A stretch of DNA of 64,000 bases from Mucilaginibacter sp. (GTDB taxonomy: Bacteria; Bacteroidota; Bacteroidia; Sphingobacteriales; Sphingobacteriaceae). Position numbers and translations under genes: made by a program. The stretch spans positions 27,837 through 91,836 of the forward strand of contig JAUCSE010000060.1 of NCBI GenBank assembly GCA_030445275.1, in the 5' to 3' direction. The notes beneath the pieces were generated by a model. The model saw only the letters and a program-made list of their open reading frames with translations. It made no database searches and had not been told where the DNA came from. How positions within the stretch are numbered: the first letter of the stretch is position 1; each line of letters starts with the position of its first letter. This document shows, piece by piece, positions 45,318 to 53,703 of this stretch.

Positions 45318-47306
45318 ATGAATAAACATATATTAATGATCATAGCTGTATTTATTTGCAGCGGAGCTTTGGCTCAAACAGCTAAAAAGCCGTTTAAGCC
45401 AACTGATTTCTATCATATTCCAACACTGGCCGATCCGCAGTTGTCGCCTGATGGTAAGTGGATAGCTTATAGTTTGTCGGAGGTTGATTCGGTGAAGGAC
45501 AAGCGGATATCTCATCTGTGGATGCAAAGTTATGATGGTAAGCAATCCATCGAACTTACTCAGGGCGATGAGCCGATTTCAACACCAAAATGGACTCCGG
45601 ATGGTAAATACATCTCCTATCTTTCAGAAAAAGATTCAAAAACGGGCGGCCAGATTTGGCTGATGGATCGCAGGGGCGGAGAAGGCAAAAAACTGACCGA
45701 TCTAAAAGGCGGACTGCAGGATTATGTATGGTCGCCGGATAGTAAAAAATTGGCCCTTATTATCAAGGATCCCGAAAATGGCGGCAAACCAGCTCCCAAA
45801 ACACCACCACCCATAAAAATTGACCGCTATCATTTTAAGCAGGATATTGAAGGATACCTGCAACACTTACACGCGCATTTATATACATATGATGTGGCCA
45901 CCAAAAAGCTGGATACTTTAACCAAGGGTGATATGGATGATTCATCGCCGGTGTGGAGCCCGGATGGTAAAACTATTGCCTATGTAAGTAACCACACTGA
46001 TGATCCGGATAAAAATGAAAATTCAGACATTTTTACAATAGAGGCCAAAAGCGGGGCCGGGAGTAACCAGTTAACCACCTTTACCGGGCATGATATTGCC
46101 CCGTTGTGGAGCCCCGATGGTAAGCATATTGCCTACCTGCGATCCACTAGTGATGCCGACTATTTTATTTACCAGCACGATGTTTTATGCCTCATGGATG
46201 CAGATGGCAAAAATAATAAAGTGCTTACTGCCCAATTAGACAGGCCTGTGAGTAACCATGCCTGGAGCAAGGATAGCAAGAACATTGTTTACCTGGTAAG
46301 TAATGATCGTATCCGTTATGTAGCGCAGTATAATCTGCTGCTGCATAAATCAACCGTAATTAATAAGGGTTTGCAGTGCAGTTTCGAAAACCTGATAGCC
46401 CATTCGCCCGGTATCTGGATTGCTAAAATGACCACCCCCTATATGCCGCACGAGCTGGTGGCTATTGAAAATGGTAAGGTGCGCCGGCTAACTTTTCACC
46501 AGGATAAATGGTTAAGTAAAGTTAAACTGGCTTATGTAAAGGGTTTTCAGTCGTTCAGCAGCGATGGTAATTTGGCATCGGGTATACTGTATACACCTGA
46601 TAGCGTGGTGAATAAAAAACTGCCGTTTATTTTATACATACATGGCGGCCCTACAGATCAGGATGAGTTTGAGTTTGATGCCACCAGGCAGGTGCTGGCC
46701 AGCGCGGGTTATGCTGTGGCCGCTGTTAATTACCGTGGCAGCACCGGTCGTGGCCTGGAATATACCAAAGCTATTTATGCTGATTGGGGTAATAAAGAAG
46801 TAAAAGATCTGCTGGGCGCGGTTGACGAACTGGTGAAAACCGGTGTAGCCGACCCGCAGCGTTTGGGCATTGCCGGCTGGAGCTACGGCGGTATATTAAC
46901 CGATTATACCATAGCTACCGATCCGCGTTTTAAAGCTGCAGCAAGTGGTGCCGGGAGCGCCCTACAACTCACCATTTATGGCAGCGACGAGTGGGTGGTA
47001 CAATATGAAAACGAATTAGGCACACCATGGAAATACCCGGAAAAGTACATCAAACTTTCGTATCCTTTTTTTCATGCCGATAAGATCAAAACTCCAACGC
47101 TTTTTATGTCGGGCGTAAAAGATTTTAATGTGCCAACCGCGGGTAGCGAGCAAATGTACGAGGCTTTAAAATCGCAGGGGATACCAACGCAAATGGTACT
47201 ATATCCGGGGCAATATCATATGCTAACCATACCAAGCTACCAGGTTGACAGGGCACAACGTTATATTGATTGGTTTGGGAAGTATTTGAATCTGCCGGTT
47301 TTTTGA
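45318..47306 (+). CDS. Secreted S9-family peptidase, copy 2
   Basis: 662 residues from the ATG at 45318; a TTG at 45303 is open but adds only M-L-L-L-I before the signal peptide. It has the same layout as copy 1, with G-W-S-Y-G-G Ser522, S-G-V-K-D-F-N-V-P and G-Q-Y-H-M-L. Long stretches are identical to copy 1 (for example F-F-H-A-D-K-I-K-T-P-T), showing gene duplication. Differences cluster in the propeller, which controls access, so the substrates may differ. Confidence 0.93.
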   Translation: MNKHILMIIAVFICSGALAQTAKKPFKPTDFYHIPTLADPQLSPDGKWIAYSLSEVDSVKDKRISHLWMQSYDGKQSIELTQGDEPISTPKWTPDGKYISYLSEKDSKTGGQIWLMDRRGGEGKKLTDLKGGLQDYVWSPDSKKLALIIKDPENGGKPAPKTPPPIKIDRYHFKQDIEGYLQHLHAHLYTYDVATKKLDTLTKGDMDDSSPVWSPDGKTIAYVSNHTDDPDKNENSDIFTIEAKSGAGSNQLTTFTGHDIAPLWSPDGKHIAYLRSTSDADYFIYQHDVLCLMDADGKNNKVLTAQLDRPVSNHAWSKDSKNIVYLVSNDRIRYVAQYNLLLHKSTVINKGLQCSFENLIAHSPGIWIAKMTTPYMPHELVAIENGKVRRLTFHQDKWLSKVKLAYVKGFQSFSSDGNLASGILYTPDSVVNKKLPFILYIHGGPTDQDEFEFDATRQVLASAGYAVAAVNYRGSTGRGLEYTKAIYADWGNKEVKDLLGAVDELVKTGVADPQRLGIAGWSYGGILTDYTIATDPRFKAAASGAGSALQLTIYGSDEWVVQYENELGTPWKYPEKYIKLSYPFFHADKIKTPTLFMSGVKDFNVPTAGSEQMYEALKSQGIPTQMVLYPGQYHMLTIPSYQVDRAQRYIDWFGKYLNLPVF

Positions 47307-47333
47307 GCTATTTAAAAGAAAATACAAAAGTAT

Positions 47334-47414
47334 GTCATTGCGATAGCGTGGCAATCCCAAATTAGCAGGGTCGCTCTGTATGTCGGGGATTGCCACGCTA
47401 TCGCTCGCAATGAC
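47334..47414. repeat. GTCATTGCGATAGCGTGGCA-family palindrome
   Basis: The left arm GTCATTGCGATAGCGTGGCA is complementary to TGCCACGCTATCGC near the right end; the right arm has an extra TCGC before TCGCAATGAC. It is the second subfamily of the GTCATTGCGA elements and lies between convergent genes. Confidence 0.9.
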
Positions 47415-47439
47415 GAATGATTAAGCAGTTGATCGAATC

Positions 47440-48804
47440 CTACCCAAACACCACTGTTCTTTCCGGATAACGTATGGCATATGTCGAAACTATGTTTTTG
47501 ATATAGTCATTACCCGGATAGGGGGTTAGATAGGTTTTTAATTGTTGAATGTTATCGGCATCAAAATAGTGGGAAATATATCCCATACCGTAAAACTGGC
47601 CTTTCTCTACCAATATACAGCTGTGTTCATCGCCGGTGCGGCCTTCATCACGAATGGCATAGGTAGGCAAAGCTTGCTTTAGCTCGTCAATGGCCTTGTT
47701 TACCTTGATGTTATAATCTATAACCGACTCAACTCCTTCGCAGGCGCATGAGGAGGCGTTGGTGCCGGTGCAGGGATTGTTATTCTTTTGTATAAAACAG
47801 AGCTTAGGGCACAGGTTAAAGGTCTCTATCAGCTTGTTTAGCAGGTTATAACCTTCCAGGATGGAGTTGCAGGTATATATTGGATCGCTGTATTTGCGGT
47901 GTTTATCAACGGCCAGGCGTAAATAGCCGCGCTGGTCTTCAAAGGCATACAGGCAATAGGCGTTCTCAAATCGTTTTAGGGAGCGGTTGTATTTTGGCCA
48001 AAGGCGCTTAATTTCGATGGCTTCCAATACAAACGCGATCAACTCTGTTCCGCAAACCTGGTGGGTAACCTGGTGAATATTACGTAAAAACTCCTGTCGC
48101 TGTAAGCCGGGATTATTACCTGTAAAATGACTGCTTACCCGCTTTTTGATGTTTTTGGCTTTGCCTACGTATATCACCTTGCCTTTTTGATCATGAAAGT
48201 AATATACCCCCGGCGAGTAAGGCAGTTGCTCCACATCTTTTTTGGGTAAATTGGGTGGTAGTAATTGCTCTTTTGAATTTTGTTTCAGGGCATTTTTAAT
48301 ATGTCCGTCGGTATCACTGTTGAGTAGTAGGGTAAACAATTCGGCTGTTGCTTCGGCATCGCCCATGGCGCGGTGACGGCTTTCGTTATCGATGCCTAAA
48401 TGCCTGCACAGCCTGCCAAGACTATAGGATGGCAAACCCGGTAATATTTTACGACCCAAGCGCACAGTGCACAATTTATTGCTCTGTAGATCATATCCTG
48501 CTGCTGCCAGGTGATAGCGTACAAATGAATAATCGAAGTTTACGTTATGCGCTACAAATATTTTTCCATGAATAAGGTGATAAACATCGGCGGCCACATC
48601 CTCAAAAGGGGGGGCCTGCTGCACCATTTCATTGGTAATGCCGGTTAAGGCGCTGATATATATGGGGATCTCCTTATGCGGGTTTACGAGTGATTGAAAG
48701 CGTTTAACCACTTTTTTACCATCATGTATGCATATGGCAATTTCTGTGATGCCATTAGCGCTGGCATGTCCCCCGGTAGTCTCAATATCAACAATGGCAT
48801 ACAT
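47440..48804 (-). CDS. DnaQ-like exonuclease fused to a GIY-YIG nuclease domain
   Basis: 454 residues. Residues 1-160 are a DEDDh 3'-5' exonuclease: Y-A-I-V-D-I-E-T-T-G-G, A-H-N-V-N-F-D-Y and R-H-R-A-M-G-D-A-E-A-T. Residues about 195-275 are a GIY-YIG domain: P-G-V-Y-Y-F-H-D, then V-I-Y-V-G-K-A-K-N-I-K-K-R-V, as in UvrC. A C-terminal third has a Cys-rich patch (C-T-G-T-N-A-S-S-C-A-C-E, near 345). The fusion resembles the UvrC/Cho-related proteins of several phyla and suggests DNA repair. Confidence 0.9.
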   Translation of the reverse strand: MYAIVDIETTGGHASANGITEIAICIHDGKKVVKRFQSLVNPHKEIPIYISALTGITNEMVQQAPPFEDVAADVYHLIHGKIFVAHNVNFDYSFVRYHLAAAGYDLQSNKLCTVRLGRKILPGLPSYSLGRLCRHLGIDNESRHRAMGDAEATAELFTLLLNSDTDGHIKNALKQNSKEQLLPPNLPKKDVEQLPYSPGVYYFHDQKGKVIYVGKAKNIKKRVSSHFTGNNPGLQRQEFLRNIHQVTHQVCGTELIAFVLEAIEIKRLWPKYNRSLKRFENAYCLYAFEDQRGYLRLAVDKHRKYSDPIYTCNSILEGYNLLNKLIETFNLCPKLCFIQKNNNPCTGTNASSCACEGVESVIDYNIKVNKAIDELKQALPTYAIRDEGRTGDEHSCILVEKGQFYGMGYISHYFDADNIQQLKTYLTPYPGNDYIKNIVSTYAIRYPERTVVFG

Positions 48805-48842
48805 ATTTCAAATGTAATACAAGTTTGCTAAATATTTTAGTG

Positions 48843-49178
48843 TTTTTTGGACTTTTAGGACTTTGTGACAAAAGACTTTTGGATAAAGGATAAAAGACAA
48901 AGGATGGCAGGAGCAAAGATAAAGGACGAAAGGACAATTATAGGGGACAAGTAGTACATTGACTTGCCAAATAAAAACAGCGTCATTGCGAGGCACGAAG
49001 CAATCTTTATGCTATACATAGCAGTCTTGTAAGTTCGACCTACCTCGGTAGAGATTGCTTCGTGCCTCGCAATGACGTAATGTGTAATATAAAAGCCCTG
49101 AAAGATGAATCTTTCAGGGCTTTTTATTATCTTTTGTCTTTCAGTCCTTTGTTCCGGAGTCCTAAAAGTCCAACAAAA
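48843..49178. repeat. Nested repeat: outer GGACTTTTAGGACT arms around a GTCATTGCGAGG palindrome
   Basis: The outer arms GGACTTTTAGGACT (48849-48862) and AGTCCTAAAAGTCC (49158-49171) are perfect 14-bp complements. AAAGGACAAAAG-type direct repeats follow the left arm. Inside is a palindrome of the GTCATTGCGAGGCACGAAGC family (48981-49077) and the yidC terminator (49092-49123). The gap has no gene. Confidence 0.85.
49092..49123 (-). terminator. Terminator of yidC
   Basis: Perfect stem AAAGCCCTGAAAG/CTTTCAGGGCTTT with a 6-base loop, 58 bases past the yidC stop. T runs occur on both sides, so it could also work in the plus direction. Confidence 0.85.
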
Positions 49179-49180
49179 AA

Positions 49181-51019
49181 CTATTTCTTCTTAGGCTGTA
49201 TTTGTTGCTGACGCATCATTTCTTCCATACGAGCTCCAAAGCCTGATTTTTTCTTTTTAGGATCATCGGGTTTCTTTTTGTTTTCCTGTATCTGAGCATG
49301 TATCTTTTTGTCGTCAACCATGAATTTGATCAGGTATTGTTGTAAAAAGGTAAGCATGTTGGCCAGGAAATAATAATAGTTTAATCCTGATGGATAGCTG
49401 TTCAGTGTAGCCAGGAATACGATCGGTGTAATGTAACCGATGTATTTCATCTGTCCGGTTGCACCTGATATCTGGTTATTGAAATACGTATAGATCAGTG
49501 TCGAGATGGTCATCAATAAACACATTAAACTGATGTGATCGCCAATGAATGGGATAGTAGGGAAAGTTACTACCGCATCATATGTAGACAGGTCATGCAT
49601 CCAAAGGAAACTTTCGCCACGGAGTTCAAATAAACTCGGGAAAAAGCGAAAGAACGCGATAACGATAGGCATCTGGATTAGCAATGGCAAACAACCACCT
49701 AACGGATTTACGCCAGCCTTTTTATACAGTTTTAAATATTCCTGTTGTAACAGGGTGGGGTTATCTTCGCCTACTTTAGCCTTGATCTCATCCATCTCCG
49801 GTTTCAGTACACGCATTTTGGCCATTGACAGGTATGACTTGTAGGTAAGCGGCGATAATACCAGCTTAAGCACAATGGTCAGGGCTAAAATGATCAGGCC
49901 GTAATTCCAGTTAAATTGTTTCAGGAAGTTAAATACCGGTAATACCGCAAATTGGTTAATATATTTTAATGGTCCCCAGCCCAGATCTACCAGTTTTTGC
50001 AGGTCATTGCCTTGTGCTTTTAATGTTGAATAGCGGTTAGGCCCAAAATAAAACTCCATTGGTACGCTGCCATCAGTGGCACGTGCAATGGTCAGGTTAG
50101 CTTTCATTTGCTTCACATCGGCGGTATCAGCCACATCGGTTACTACCGATAAACTTGATTTGCTGATGCCATTTTTAACTACCAATACATTTGAAAAGAA
50201 GTGTTGTTTAAAAGCAACCCACCCCATCTTTTTATCACTAATGTCTTTTTGATCGTCTTTTGACACGCTTAACCAATCAACCTGATTTTCGGTATTATAG
50301 TAATACACAGTTGAATACTGACGCTCCTGTTTGATGTCTTTTTCCTGTTTGTGCAGGCTGGCGGCCCAGTTAAGGTTTAAGGTGCCGCTATTGTTGATAA
50401 CACCATCAAGTCTGGTTGGTTTAATGGTTAAACCCAGTTTAAAGCCAGTGCCTTTTAACGAGTATATATAATCAATATACTGGGTTGGGCTATAGCTTAA
50501 GCGTAATGTAACTGAGGCTGAATCGCTTTCGGCAACTTTAAGCTCAGCAGAAGGTACGCTTGGCGTAAAATAATAATCGTCGGTATTGATGTTTTTGTCA
50601 CCAGCCGAAAAGTTTAAACCAAAATGATTTTGATCGCCACTAAAAAGAATAAGTGGTTTTTTATTGAAAGTTTTATAGTCCTTTAACTCAACCGAAGCAA
50701 CTTTGCCGCCACGGGTGCTGAGTTTTACAAGCAGATCCTTGTTTTCCAATGTGATCAGCTTTTCGCTGCCTACAGAGGCTGCGCCAAACGGGCTTTTTAA
50801 AGTGGCAGAATCAGTTACAGTTGTTTTAGCTGTTTTGCTGGTATCAGATTTGCTTGCAGCAGGTGTATTTGCTTTGGCTAAACCAGCCTTTTTTAAAGAG
50901 TCGCGCTGTTGTACAAGGCGTTCTTTTTTAAGTTCGGCATCAGATGGCTTTAAAAAGTAAATTGAGCCAGCTATAATAGCCATAATCAGGAATAATCCTG
51001 TAAATGTATTTTTATCCAT
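49181..51019 (-). CDS. yidC: Membrane protein insertase YidC
   Basis: 612 residues. An N-terminal helix (about 5-22) is followed by a low-complexity Lys/Ala/Ser/Thr stretch (about 30-75) and the periplasmic beta-sandwich (to about 370). The insertase core has five helices: W-N-Y-G-L-I-I-L, then K-Y-L-K-L-Y-K-K-A-G-V-N-P and G-C-L-P-L-L-I-Q-M-P-I. The C-terminus is Lys/Gln-rich. It inserts membrane proteins with or without SecYEG. It follows the AHSA1-type gene by 28 bases, on the same strand. Confidence 0.97.
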   Translation of the reverse strand: MDKNTFTGLFLIMAIIAGSIYFLKPSDAELKKERLVQQRDSLKKAGLAKANTPAASKSDTSKTAKTTVTDSATLKSPFGAASVGSEKLITLENKDLLVKLSTRGGKVASVELKDYKTFNKKPLILFSGDQNHFGLNFSAGDKNINTDDYYFTPSVPSAELKVAESDSASVTLRLSYSPTQYIDYIYSLKGTGFKLGLTIKPTRLDGVINNSGTLNLNWAASLHKQEKDIKQERQYSTVYYYNTENQVDWLSVSKDDQKDISDKKMGWVAFKQHFFSNVLVVKNGISKSSLSVVTDVADTADVKQMKANLTIARATDGSVPMEFYFGPNRYSTLKAQGNDLQKLVDLGWGPLKYINQFAVLPVFNFLKQFNWNYGLIILALTIVLKLVLSPLTYKSYLSMAKMRVLKPEMDEIKAKVGEDNPTLLQQEYLKLYKKAGVNPLGGCLPLLIQMPIVIAFFRFFPSLFELRGESFLWMHDLSTYDAVVTFPTIPFIGDHISLMCLLMTISTLIYTYFNNQISGATGQMKYIGYITPIVFLATLNSYPSGLNYYYFLANMLTFLQQYLIKFMVDDKKIHAQIQENKKKPDDPKKKKSGFGARMEEMMRQQQIQPKKK

Positions 51020-51047
51020 TACTTGTTGTATCGAATGATCTGTTTTC

Positions 51048-51542
51048 TCAATTGTTGATCATCACTGTTAAATTTTTGTCCTTATTTCTTAAATCTATCC
51101 CGCCTTCGTACACCGATTTTAAATTGGTAAGGTAAAACGCCCATCCGTTGGAGCAGCCTAACCTTACATACTTTTTAGCGTTATCGTCAGTAGGGATGTT
51201 GTGGTGTTTTAATTCAATTATCGTATATCCGTTCTGTTCTATTAAATTAATATCAACCAGGCATTCGCCTTCAAAAGTAAACTGTATAAAATCCTTACCG
51301 TTAGCCTCTTTAATTGTCCCGGGCATTGGGTCTGGATACAAATACCAGTACCATTTGTACGAGCAACCTTTACTAACCTGTTCGTTAGATGCCAGAAGTT
51401 CGTTTTTGTTAGTATAGAATTCAGCTTTTTCTAAAAACCATCTTTCCACATCACCAGAACAGGTCCAGGCATTGTAAACATTCGTCAGATTTGCCTTAAC
51501 TGCGATCCGTTTGGTAAATGAGGTCCAATCAAAATCCTTCAT
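51048..51542 (-). CDS. AHSA1/SRPBCC-type START-like protein
   Basis: 164 residues. It begins with F-T-K-R-I-A-V-K-A-N-L-T-N-V-Y-N-A-W, the pattern of the AHSA1-like helix-grip fold, followed by W-F-L-E-K-A and a beta-rich body. Such proteins bind small hydrophobic ligands or help Hsp90-like chaperones; the bacterial function is usually unknown. It lies between pyrG and yidC in one direction, with gaps of about 30 bases, so cotranscription is likely. Confidence 0.82.
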   Translation of the reverse strand: MKDFDWTSFTKRIAVKANLTNVYNAWTCSGDVERWFLEKAEFYTNKNELLASNEQVSKGCSYKWYWYLYPDPMPGTIKEANGKDFIQFTFEGECLVDINLIEQNGYTIIELKHHNIPTDDNAKKYVRLGCSNGWAFYLTNLKSVYEGGIDLRNKDKNLTVMINN

Positions 51543-51573
51543 TCTTTTTAGCTAAACTCCTTATTCGCTATAT

Positions 51574-53184
51574 CTACTTCTTGCGGGCGTAAGCCAGCGA
51601 AGCGGCGACAAAGTTAATAAAAAGTGGATGCGGATTTGCAACTGTTGATTTTAATTCCGGATGAAATTGTGCACCCACAAAAAATGGGTGGTTTTTTAGC
51701 TCCACAATCTCTACCAGATTATTGTCGGGGTTGATGCCTGATGGCGTTAAACCGGCAGCATCGTATTGTTTAAGATACTCGTTATTAAACTCATAACGAT
51801 GCCTGTGACGCTCTGAAATGCGGTTTTTGCCATATATGGCGGCTGCCTTACTTCCTTTTTTAAGATCGCAGGGATAAGCGCCCAGGCGCATGGTGCCACC
51901 TTTATTAGTAATAGTTTTTTGATCTTCCATCATACCAATTACTGGGTATGGGGTATCTGGGTTCATTTCGGTACTGTTGGCATTTTTAAGATCTAAAACG
52001 TTACGGGCAAACTCCACAACGGCACATTGCATGCCCAAACAGATCCCAAAAAACGGAATATTGTTTTCGCGCACATAACGTATGGCCTGTATCTTACCTT
52101 CAAAGCCACGCTCGCCAAAGCCTGGGGCAACCAGTACCCCATGCATGCCTTTCAGGCGTTCAACCGCGTTTTCGGGTGTTAATGTTTCTGATGGGATGTA
52201 CTCCACCTTTACCTTACATTCCATTTTAGCGCCGGCATGTATAAAAGCTTCGGTAATGGATTTATAGGCATCGGGGAGTTCTACATATTTACCTACCAGG
52301 GCAATGCGTACATCGGCGGTCGGGTTTTTTAATCGACCCAGGAAATCTTTCCAGCTTTCCAGGTCGGGCTCGTGCTTATGGGCCAGTTTTAGCTTGGTAA
52401 GCACCGTTTTATCCAGCTGTTCTTTCAGCATCAGCAAAGGCACATCATAAATGGTTGATGCATCTATCGATTCAATAACCGCGTTAATATTTACGTTACA
52501 GAAAAGGGCTATTTTTTTACGGATATCATTGTTAAGGGGGTGTTCGGTACGGCAAACCAATATATCGGGCTGTATGCCATATTCCAGCAACATTTTTACA
52601 GAGTGCTGGGTAGGTTTGGTCTTTAATTCGCCTGCCGCGGCCAGGAAAGGCACCAATGTTAAATGGATAACCAGAGAGTTCCCGGAACCGTTTTCCCACC
52701 TGAACTGGCGTACTGCCTCAATGTATGGTAACGATTCGATATCGCCTACGGTACCGCCTAGTTCGGTGATCACAATATCATATTCGCCGCTTTCGCCCAA
52801 TATGCGGAAGTTGCGTTTAATTTCGTCTGTAATGTGTGGTACAACCTGTACGGTTTTACCCAAAAAAGCGCCCTCACGTTCCTTATTGATCACATTTTGG
52901 TAAATACGACCGGTGGTGATGTTGTTTGCCTTAGAGGTAGGGGTATTCAAAAAACGCTCGTAATGACCAAGGTCAAGATCTGTTTCGGCGCCATCTTCGG
53001 TCACATAGCATTCTCCGTGTTCATATGGGTTCAATGTTCCCGGATCGATATTGATATAGGGATCAAACTTTTGAATGGTAACGCGGTAACCGCGTGATTG
53101 CAGGAGTTTAGCTAAGGAAGCTGAGATAATACCTTTTCCTAACGACGAGGTAACGCCGCCCGTAACAAAAATATATTTAGTCAT
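51574..53184 (-). CDS. pyrG: CTP synthase
   Basis: 536 residues. The N-terminal synthetase has F-V-T-G-G-V-T-S-S-L-G-K-G, D-P-Y-I-N-I-D-P-G and V-G-D-I-E-S. The C-terminal glutaminase has G-I-C-L-G-M-Q with the nucleophile Cys near residue 382, and H-P-E near the end. It turns UTP to CTP. It is probably the first gene of pyrG-AHSA1-yidC. Confidence 0.98.
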   Translation of the reverse strand: MTKYIFVTGGVTSSLGKGIISASLAKLLQSRGYRVTIQKFDPYINIDPGTLNPYEHGECYVTEDGAETDLDLGHYERFLNTPTSKANNITTGRIYQNVINKEREGAFLGKTVQVVPHITDEIKRNFRILGESGEYDIVITELGGTVGDIESLPYIEAVRQFRWENGSGNSLVIHLTLVPFLAAAGELKTKPTQHSVKMLLEYGIQPDILVCRTEHPLNNDIRKKIALFCNVNINAVIESIDASTIYDVPLLMLKEQLDKTVLTKLKLAHKHEPDLESWKDFLGRLKNPTADVRIALVGKYVELPDAYKSITEAFIHAGAKMECKVKVEYIPSETLTPENAVERLKGMHGVLVAPGFGERGFEGKIQAIRYVRENNIPFFGICLGMQCAVVEFARNVLDLKNANSTEMNPDTPYPVIGMMEDQKTITNKGGTMRLGAYPCDLKKGSKAAAIYGKNRISERHRHRYEFNNEYLKQYDAAGLTPSGINPDNNLVEIVELKNHPFFVGAQFHPELKSTVANPHPLFINFVAASLAYARKK

Positions 53185-53243
53185 GATTTTTTTTGAAAAT
53201 GATCCCGGTTTTATGCCGAAACCAAATGTTTGTGTACGGGATA

Positions 53244-53251
53244 CAAAAGTA
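53244..53251 (-). promoter_or_regulatory. -7 promoter box of pyrG
   Basis: TACTTTTG on the minus strand, an exact TAnnTTTG, 59 bases before the pyrG start. The -33 box is not clear. Confidence 0.4.
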
Positions 53252-53371
53252 AGAAAAAATTCAGGTTTTGCGAGTTGTTTTTTCAGAAAAATGGAGAGTA
53301 TGGGGATCGTCGCACTCTGATGTCATTGATTTAAGGTGAGTTGAGACCCGGCCTACGACTTAAATAAAAAC

Positions 53372-53471
53372 GTGTCATTGCGAGGTACGAAGCAATCTCT
53401 ATACTGTACAGAGCAAACCTGCATAGCTGACCCGCCTGTGTAGAGATTGCTTCGTACCTCGCAATGACGCG
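53372..53471. repeat. GTCATTGCGAGGTACGAAGC-family palindrome
   Basis: Left arm CGTGTCATTGCGAGGTACGA, extended through AGCAATCTCTA; right arm its complement, ending CAATGACGCG. It has the same arms as the 42622 copy but another centre. It lies in the divergent pyrG/DUF2723 gap. Confidence 0.9.
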
Positions 53472-53525
53472 TGGAAAGAAATGTCACAACAGAGGGCGCG
53501 CAAAACGCAAGTGAATCAACAGTAA

Positions 53526-53636
53526 GCCATGCTTGCCACATTAACATCCACCACAGGTCTGTTATAAATGTTAAATACTTTAAATCAATAAGTTAAAATC
53601 TGTTAAAAGTTGTTAAGGGATGTTAATGTGCATGGT
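53526..53636. repeat. Inverted repeat upstream of the DUF2723 gene
   Basis: CACATTAACATCC (53537-53549) and GGATGTTAATGTG (53618-53630) are perfect 13-bp complements; CCATGC and GCATGG extend them. Between are GTTAAA-type direct copies. A near -7 box TAATTTCG follows at about 53647. It could be an operator or a transcript structure for the downstream gene. Confidence 0.6.
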
Positions 53637-53703
53637 GGTTTGATAATTTCGCCCGAAATTGTGGCTCATTAACGTATGAAAAAACTTTTACACCTTATTA
53701 TTT

